A DNA stretch of 45,801 nt, taken from UBA946 sp031550725. Lineage in GTDB: Bacteria > Bacillota > Clostridia > Oscillospirales > Ruminococcaceae. The DNA is taken from assembly GCA_031550725.1 (NCBI GenBank), contig JAVBOH010000027.1:1-45801 (forward strand). The letters are read 5' to 3'. Each line of letters opens with the position of its first letter. Positions within the stretch are counted from its first letter, which is position 1. The notes under the pieces were generated by a model. The model was not told the origin of the DNA. It worked only from the letters and a program-made list of their open reading frames with translations, and searched no databases. A program made the position numbers and the translations under genes. Shown here piece after piece: positions 41,220-45,801 of the stretch.

Positions 41220-41249
41220 TCCCCCTGATTTGTTACAAAGTCAGGGGGA
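41220..41249 (+). terminator. Terminator after the small basic protein
   Basis: tccccctga (41220-41228) pairs with tcaggggga (41241-41249), followed by TTTTG. Confidence 0.85.
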
Positions 41250-41439
41250 TTTTGTGCCATAATGCATAATAAATATGTTGAAGTGTGGAAGAGTGAATTG
41301 AAAAAAATCGTTATAAAATTTTAAGAAACATCGGTGAATAAACTAAAATAAAGAAAAATCGTTTTGCATATTTGGCAAGATGGTTTTTGTTTATTTTGGC
41401 AATAAACTTTACATTCCGTAACATTTATCTCTTAATTAC

Positions 41440-41468
41440 TTTACAATAACGTTGATTACTGATATAAT
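41440..41468 (+). promoter_or_regulatory. Promoter of the ATPase-DRTGG pair
   Basis: TTTACA (41440-41445), 17 bases, TATAAT (41463-41468), leaving about 30 bases to the ATG at 41506. Confidence 0.75.
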
Positions 41469-41505
41469 AAATATATCTAAAATACAATTGAAAAGAGGTA
41501 ATGAC

Positions 41506-41931
41506 ATGAATAAAATTTATGAATATTACGTTGAAGCAGATGGTTTTAATAATGCTGGTGAAATTTCTGATGATGTACGAAATAAACTTCATGAACTAAA
41601 ATTCGATGCAGAAATAATAAGACGAGTATCCCATGCACTCTATCAGGGAGAAATAAACATGATAATCCATGCAAATAGCGGCAGTATAACAGTTGAAGTT
41701 ACAGATGATTGTGTGACGATGAATTTAACCGACAAAGGTCCTGGTATTGAAAATGTGGAAACTGCAATGGCAGAAGGCTACTCAACTATAGGTGACGAGT
41801 TACGTTCTAAGGGCTATGGTGAAGGAATGGGTTTCTCAAATATGAAGAAATATACTGATGAAATGACCGTCAATTCAAAAGTGGGTGTAGGCACTGAGCT
41901 TATAATGAAAGTTTTTTTAAATGAAAACTAA
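41506..41931 (+). CDS. RsbW/SpoIIAB-like ATPase (anti-sigma-kinase fold)
   Basis: 141 residues of HATPase fold: an N-box-like EINMIIHANSGS, G1 box DKGPGIEN, and G2 box KGYGEGMGFSNMKK. The size and layout are those of anti-sigma serine kinases, but this version belongs with the small ATPases that precede DRTGG-domain proteins in clostridial [FeFe]-hydrogenase clusters. The ATG at 41506 follows GAGG. The downstream gene starts 11 bases before its stop, so the two proteins are made together. Confidence 0.82.
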   Translation: MNKIYEYYVEADGFNNAGEISDDVRNKLHELKFDAEIIRRVSHALYQGEINMIIHANSGSITVEVTDDCVTMNLTDKGPGIENVETAMAEGYSTIGDELRSKGYGEGMGFSNMKKYTDEMTVNSKVGVGTELIMKVFLNEN

Positions 41932-42244
41932 TGATATATTAAAAATCCAAGGATTTAGTGCAATATCGCCTGTTATTACATGTGAGATACATGGTGCGTA
42001 TTGTGGAGAGCTATCGGGAATGGCACTCGGTAGATTAAAGAAAAATCAGATATGGATAACAGCAGCAGTTAATATAAATACACTTGCAGTCGCTTATCAA
42101 AAAAATGCTGCGTGCATAATTATTGCTGAAAATAGTGCTGTTGACGATGAATTTATCCAGACAGCAAAAAAGTATGAGGTTACAGTTTTTGTAACTAAAC
42201 TAGCAGTTTTTGAAATAGCGGTTTTGATTGGCGGCTTGCTTTAA
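41921..42244 (+). CDS. DRTGG-domain protein
   Basis: 107 residues matching the stand-alone DRTGG domain: DILKIQGFSAISPVI, then DIW-like NQIWITAAVNINTLAVAYQK, CIIIAENSAVDDEFIQTAKK and a C-terminal FVTKLAVFEIAVLIG. In Clostridia such proteins accompany the small ATPase and hydrogenase or NADH-dehydrogenase-type subunits; the function is not defined. Here no hydrogenase gene follows; a GH5 gene comes next. Confidence 0.75.
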   Translation: MKTNDILKIQGFSAISPVITCEIHGAYCGELSGMALGRLKKNQIWITAAVNINTLAVAYQKNAACIIIAENSAVDDEFIQTAKKYEVTVFVTKLAVFEIAVLIGGLL

Positions 42245-42315
42245 TATCATGTAGCGATTATGAAAAGTCAAAATTACTATAATTATAGTATGAATCTTAT
42301 GGAGGTATAAACAAA

Positions 42316-43515
42316 ATGAATTTCAAGAAAATATTATCTGCGACGGTATCAATTGTGGTAGGGTTTTCATTAATGACAGGGTGTTCTGATACAGGATCAT
42401 CACAATCTTCAAAAAACAATAATATATCTGATATAACTGCTAGCGAGATTTATGAGGGTATGAAAGTTGGTTGGAATGTGGGGAACAGTCTTGATGCAGT
42501 TGGAAGTGATTTGAGTTCTGAAACCTGCTGGGGAAACCCTAAAATCACCAAAGAACTAATTGATTCAGTTAAAGCAGCCGGATTCAATACAATCCGTATT
42601 CCTATAACATGGATGGGGCATATTGAAGATGAACCTGATTATAAAATAGATGAAGAATGGTTGAATCGTACTGAAGAAGTAGTTAATTATGTACTTGATA
42701 GTGGAATGTATGCAATTATCAATGTTCACCATGATGGTAATGATACAACTTCTTCGTGGTTAACTCCAACTCCAACTGATGAAGATGCAATGGTGAATAA
42801 ATTCTCAATTATATGGGCGCAGATTGCGGAAAAGTTTGAAAAATATAATGAGAAATTAATTTTTGGTGGGATGAATGAATTTCATAAGGGTTATGATCAA
42901 CCAGCAGATGCCTACCTAACCTTAACGGACAGATTGAATCAGTGTTTTGTTGACACGGTTCGTAAGAGTGGCGGACATAATAAAGAGAGAGTTTTAATCG
43001 TACAGTCATACAATACGAATGCTACTTATGCTGTTGAGAGTCTAGTTCTTCCTACAGATACGGCTAAGGAAAAATTAATGGTTGAGTTTCATTTTTACGA
43101 TCCTTGGAGTTTTGCAGGTGAAGGACGAAACTCATGGGGTGTCGGCGGTCCAATAAATGACAGATGGGGACAGGAAGAATGGGTTGATGATATATTCGGA
43201 CAGCTTAAGGCGAAGTTTGTAGATAATAATATTCCAGTTGTTATGGGCGAGTATGGTGCGGTAAATAATAAGATAGGGTATAATGATACCAGAAGATATT
43301 ATGTCGAATATGTCACAAAGGCTGCTCATAAGAATGGTATTCTTCCAATTTGGTGGGATAATGGTTTTGACGGAATTGAAGGTGGGGAAGCATTTGCGTT
43401 ATTTGACAGAAAAAACGATAATGCAATACTTCATCAAGAATTGATTGATGCAATTATGCGTGGTGTCAGTGATGAGGACTATGATATTGTAACTCCGTTA
43501 TATCCGACGGCGTGA
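42316..43515 (+). CDS. Surface GH5 endoglucanase lipoprotein, second copy
   Basis: 399 residues. A lipoprotein signal ends at LMTGC with Cys23, followed by a Ser/Asn linker and a GH5 domain (45-390): KVGWNVGNSLDA, NTIRIPITW, NVHHDG, acid/base E188 in GGMNEFHKG, VEFHFYDPW and nucleophile E312 in MGEYGA. The Asn-Glu pair is followed by Phe where most GH5 enzymes have Pro. It resembles the enzyme at 11935-13119 only moderately and probably has another beta-glucan preference. GGAGG lies upstream, and TATAAT near 42276 is a likely -10 with a weak -35. Confidence 0.92.
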   Translation: MNFKKILSATVSIVVGFSLMTGCSDTGSSQSSKNNNISDITASEIYEGMKVGWNVGNSLDAVGSDLSSETCWGNPKITKELIDSVKAAGFNTIRIPITWMGHIEDEPDYKIDEEWLNRTEEVVNYVLDSGMYAIINVHHDGNDTTSSWLTPTPTDEDAMVNKFSIIWAQIAEKFEKYNEKLIFGGMNEFHKGYDQPADAYLTLTDRLNQCFVDTVRKSGGHNKERVLIVQSYNTNATYAVESLVLPTDTAKEKLMVEFHFYDPWSFAGEGRNSWGVGGPINDRWGQEEWVDDIFGQLKAKFVDNNIPVVMGEYGAVNNKIGYNDTRRYYVEYVTKAAHKNGILPIWWDNGFDGIEGGEAFALFDRKNDNAILHQELIDAIMRGVSDEDYDIVTPLYPTA

Positions 43516-43550
43516 TAATACGAATAAAATAACTGATTTTGATTACAAAT

Positions 43551-43591
43551 AATGGGCTATAGCAATATTTTTATTATTGCTGTAGCCCATT
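43551..43591. terminator. Bidirectional terminator between convergent genes
   Basis: A 17-bp stem (43551-43567 with 43575-43591, one G-U pair) ending the GH5 gene from the left and the solute-binding protein gene from the right. Confidence 0.88.
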
Positions 43592-43610
43592 TAGTTTTAT
43601 ATGATTTTGG

Positions 43611-45083
43611 TTAGTTCACAACTGCTTCAAGTTCTGAAGTGAAATCTTTAAGCCAGCTTTGAAAATTTTCTTCAGTATCGAACATATCAATGGCAGCGGA
43701 ATGGTTCATACCATCGTTAATTAAGCTAACAATAGATTCTCTGTCAGCGTCAGCTTTCTGCTGAAGATTATTTTCCAGTATAAATCTTGCAGAAGCACCA
43801 CCATTAAACGCTTTATTGGTATACATCTCTGATTTACCGAATTCCTCCAAAGCGATTTTTAATGTGATATCAGCGATTTCATTAAATTCGTAGTCTGTTT
43901 TAGAAATACTCTCTTTTAGTGTATCATAATTGATAGCATCTTTTTTTACTGGCATATAAGCACTCATAGATGAGAATAATATGTTGTTATCGATTTCAGT
44001 AAACCATTTTAAGAACTGTGTACTAGCATATTCTTCTTCAGGGGTTGATTTGGTAACTACCATCCCAGCACCTTGCTGAACCATTACTTTTTTTGAATTT
44101 TCAAATCCAGGTGAAGGGAGTATTTCAGCCTCAATAGGATGTATTTCGCTATCTATAGTGACTTCATTAGGGAAATATGAGGCAGACGAAGTTGAGCCAA
44201 CATAAGCAAGTATATCACCAACTTTAGCATCATCACTTCTGAATTTTCCATAGGATTTAAAATATCCACTAATATATGGTATATAATAGTTATCCCATAT
44301 TTTTTTCATTATATTTTCGTCAATGTTTAATGTACATTTACCATTTTCAACATCAAATATTTCAGTATCAAATTCCTTTGATGAAACAATAAACATATTT
44401 GCTATTGAATCTCGACCATAGAAGGCTTTACCATCATTTGGGACATCTGGAGTTAGCGCATCCGTCCATTCATAATATTTTTCTGAAACCTCAACAAGCT
44501 GCTCGATAGTAGTTAAATTCTCTGTTGTTATACCGCAAGATTGTGCAAATGGTTCCCAATCCGTTTTATTAAGCATCATGATTTCAGTAGATTTTGCAAT
44601 CGGAAAAATTCTTAATTCACCATTAAGTCCGATTTTTCCTTCTTCTATATATGATTCTAAATATTCAGCCTTTTCTTCAGCAGTGAAATAAGTATCAAGA
44701 TTTGCAAGTATATTTATTTTTTCAGCTTCGTACGCTGTGTCAGCATAGGAAGCAAAAATATTTGGCATATCCTGGCTACCAACTTCTTTATTAGCTGACG
44801 CTAGTACAGCAGTTTCAAGATCAGAAACATTTCCATAATTATAACCTTCAACGATAATTCCTTTTTCTTTGCCAATAGTATCATTGAAGTTGCTAACCAT
44901 AGTATCAAATGCATTTAGAATTGAACCATTGTAATAATGCCATATAGATATTATGACAGGATTATCTGGATCCAATTTGATTTTAGATTCCTTGTTACCC
45001 ATAGAACAAGATGTCAGATTGCTTAATGCTAAAGCAGTTAAACTGCAGCAAGCAATTATTTTTGATAGTCTACGTTTTTTCAT
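43611..45083 (-). CDS. ABC-type solute-binding lipoprotein, second
   Basis: 490 residues. A signal peptide ends in LTSC with Cys26. The mature part is a family 1 extracellular solute-binding fold (PVIISIWHYYNGSILNAFD, NIFASYADTAYEAEKINILA, GAGMVVTKSTPEEEYASTQF). AGGAG precedes the ATG. The gene lies 66 bases downstream of a hybrid kinase gene in the same direction, with no permease. It may therefore feed ligand information to the kinase and not only supply an importer. Confidence 0.87.
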   Translation of the reverse strand: MKKRRLSKIIACCSLTALALSNLTSCSMGNKESKIKLDPDNPVIISIWHYYNGSILNAFDTMVSNFNDTIGKEKGIIVEGYNYGNVSDLETAVLASANKEVGSQDMPNIFASYADTAYEAEKINILANLDTYFTAEEKAEYLESYIEEGKIGLNGELRIFPIAKSTEIMMLNKTDWEPFAQSCGITTENLTTIEQLVEVSEKYYEWTDALTPDVPNDGKAFYGRDSIANMFIVSSKEFDTEIFDVENGKCTLNIDENIMKKIWDNYYIPYISGYFKSYGKFRSDDAKVGDILAYVGSTSSASYFPNEVTIDSEIHPIEAEILPSPGFENSKKVMVQQGAGMVVTKSTPEEEYASTQFLKWFTEIDNNILFSSMSAYMPVKKDAINYDTLKESISKTDYEFNEIADITLKIALEEFGKSEMYTNKAFNGGASARFILENNLQQKADADRESIVSLINDGMNHSAAIDMFDTEENFQSWLKDFTSELEAVVN

Positions 45084-45149
45084 TAGTAAGTACTCCTCTA
45101 TTTTTATTTTTATTACTTTTACAATTAACAGGTAGTTTCCTAAGTAATA

Positions 45150-45801
45150 TTATTTTAATACTTTATTAATAGTGTAGTTTAGCTTTTCGATATCAATAGG
45201 CTTTGCAACATGACCATTCATACCTGATTCTATTGAATTTTTCATGTCCTCATCAAATGCATTGGCAGTCATAGCAACAATTGGAATAGTTTGTGCGTCT
45301 TGATGAGTCATATTTTTACGGATTTCTCTGGTGGCTGTTAATCCATCCATTACTGGCATTTTTATATCCATAAAAATAATATCATATCTACCAGATTTAG
45401 ATGACAAGAATTTTTCACAAGCCTCTTTGCCATTACAAGCAGTATCAATCTCAAAACCCATATCTTCTAAAACGCAAATTGCAATTTCCAAATTTATTTC
45501 ATCGTCTTCAACGACTAATGCTCTTTTTCCTTCAAAAGTAATTAATTCGTTATTAATTTCAAGTTCATCACCAATCAATGCGTCATTAACTTCAGTGTGG
45601 ATTGGTAAATTAAGAACGAAAGAGAACTCTGAACCAATTCCAAATGTACTAACCAGATCTATATGGCTATTCATAGAACTTATTATATTGCTGCATATAG
45701 ACAAGCCAAGCCCAGTACCATTTTGAGATGAACTCGTATCAACTTGTGAAAAGGCACTAAACACAACCTTTTGCTTATCTTGTTTTATTCCAATACCAGT
45801 G
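45150..45801 (-). CDS. Hybrid sensor histidine kinase, C-terminal part (partial)
   Basis: The frame is open to the window's right edge, so the start and sensor lie outside. Visible are the end of a HATPase domain (TGIGIKQDK, FSQVDTSSSQNGTGLGLSIC) and a receiver domain with VVEDDEIN, phosphoacceptor Asp in IFMDIKMPVMDG and the lysine in AKPID. No HPt domain follows; the protein ends in NKVLK. It differs from the two kinases at 13817-21563, which carry HPt. It is followed by the solute-binding lipoprotein gene. Confidence 0.88.
   Translation of the reverse strand, partial: TGIGIKQDKQKVVFSAFSQVDTSSSQNGTGLGLSICSNIISSMNSHIDLVSTFGIGSEFSFVLNLPIHTEVNDALIGDELEINNELITFEGKRALVVEDDEINLEIAICVLEDMGFEIDTACNGKEACEKFLSSKSGRYDIIFMDIKMPVMDGLTATREIRKNMTHQDAQTIPIVAMTANAFDEDMKNSIESGMNGHVAKPIDIEKLNYTINKVLK

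Overview
The window is AT-rich DNA with strong AGGAGG-type ribosome binding sites, near-consensus sigma-A promoters and many hairpin terminators. It is typical of a low-GC Clostridia, most likely a plant-fibre-degrading, Ruminococcus-like gut or rumen bacterium. This assignment rests on gene content (GH1, two GH5, two GH51, AraC regulators, hybrid histidine kinases, a CotJC/Mn-catalase-like protein) and not on a marker gene. No rRNA, tRNA, CRISPR array, complete insertion sequence or prophage was found.

Layout. 1-140: the 3' part of a GC-rich structured RNA. 179-3694 (minus): a small duplicated membrane peptide gene downstream of an operon of an AlbA_2-type ATP-binding regulator, a P-loop kinase, a cytidine deaminase and a DUF5131 gene broken by an amber codon. 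3908-6520: an AraC/GyrI regulator, an alpha/beta hydrolase and a wrecked methyltransferase. 6525-13119: a glycan-use locus. On the minus strand are a sugar-binding lipoprotein, an AraC regulator and a GH1 beta-glucosidase. On the plus strand are a GH51 arabinofuranosidase and a GH5 lipoprotein. Between them lies a mirror-symmetric AraC-type operator. 13185-13629: fragments of three dead genes (TetR, the 3' end of a DUF1801/DUF1905 gene, an IS630-type transposase). 13817-22887 (minus): an HD-GYP response regulator followed by an operon of two paralogous hybrid kinases with a 5'-nucleotidase-like protein between them. This module is bracketed by a 28-bp direct repeat.

23370-26276: a second copy of the small peptide gene, a CrtO-like acyltransferase, a kinase-gene remnant, a nitrilase-family hydrolase and a nucleotidyltransferase. 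26578-28975: a second AraC regulator divergent from a second GH51. 29072-34054: an AraC/GyrI regulator, a GNAT acetyltransferase divergent from an MFS efflux protein, a DUF1801/DUF1905 protein and a WIYY-repeat propeller protein. 34301-35794 (minus): an ArsR-led operon of cysteine-rich proteins. 36300-41213 (plus): a Mn-catalase-like protein, a flavodoxin-MarR-NmrA redox operon, a YyaL-type thioredoxin-domain protein and a small basic protein. 41506-43515: an orphan anti-sigma-like ATPase plus DRTGG pair and a second GH5. 43611-45801 (minus): a second solute-binding lipoprotein behind the C-terminal part of another hybrid kinase.

How it fits together. The carbohydrate genes form two or three small utilisation loci: secreted GH5 enzymes cut beta-glucan or xyloglucan outside, lipoproteins capture oligosaccharides, and cytoplasmic GH51 and GH1 enzymes finish them. 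Each locus has an AraC regulator or hybrid kinase, but no ABC permease is present. The most unusual items are the kinase/5'-nucleotidase-like/kinase operon, whose phosphatase domain has lost metal ligands while its nucleotide-binding domain looks intact; the symmetric AraC operator; the duplicated 64-residue peptide gene; and the amber-interrupted DUF5131 gene.
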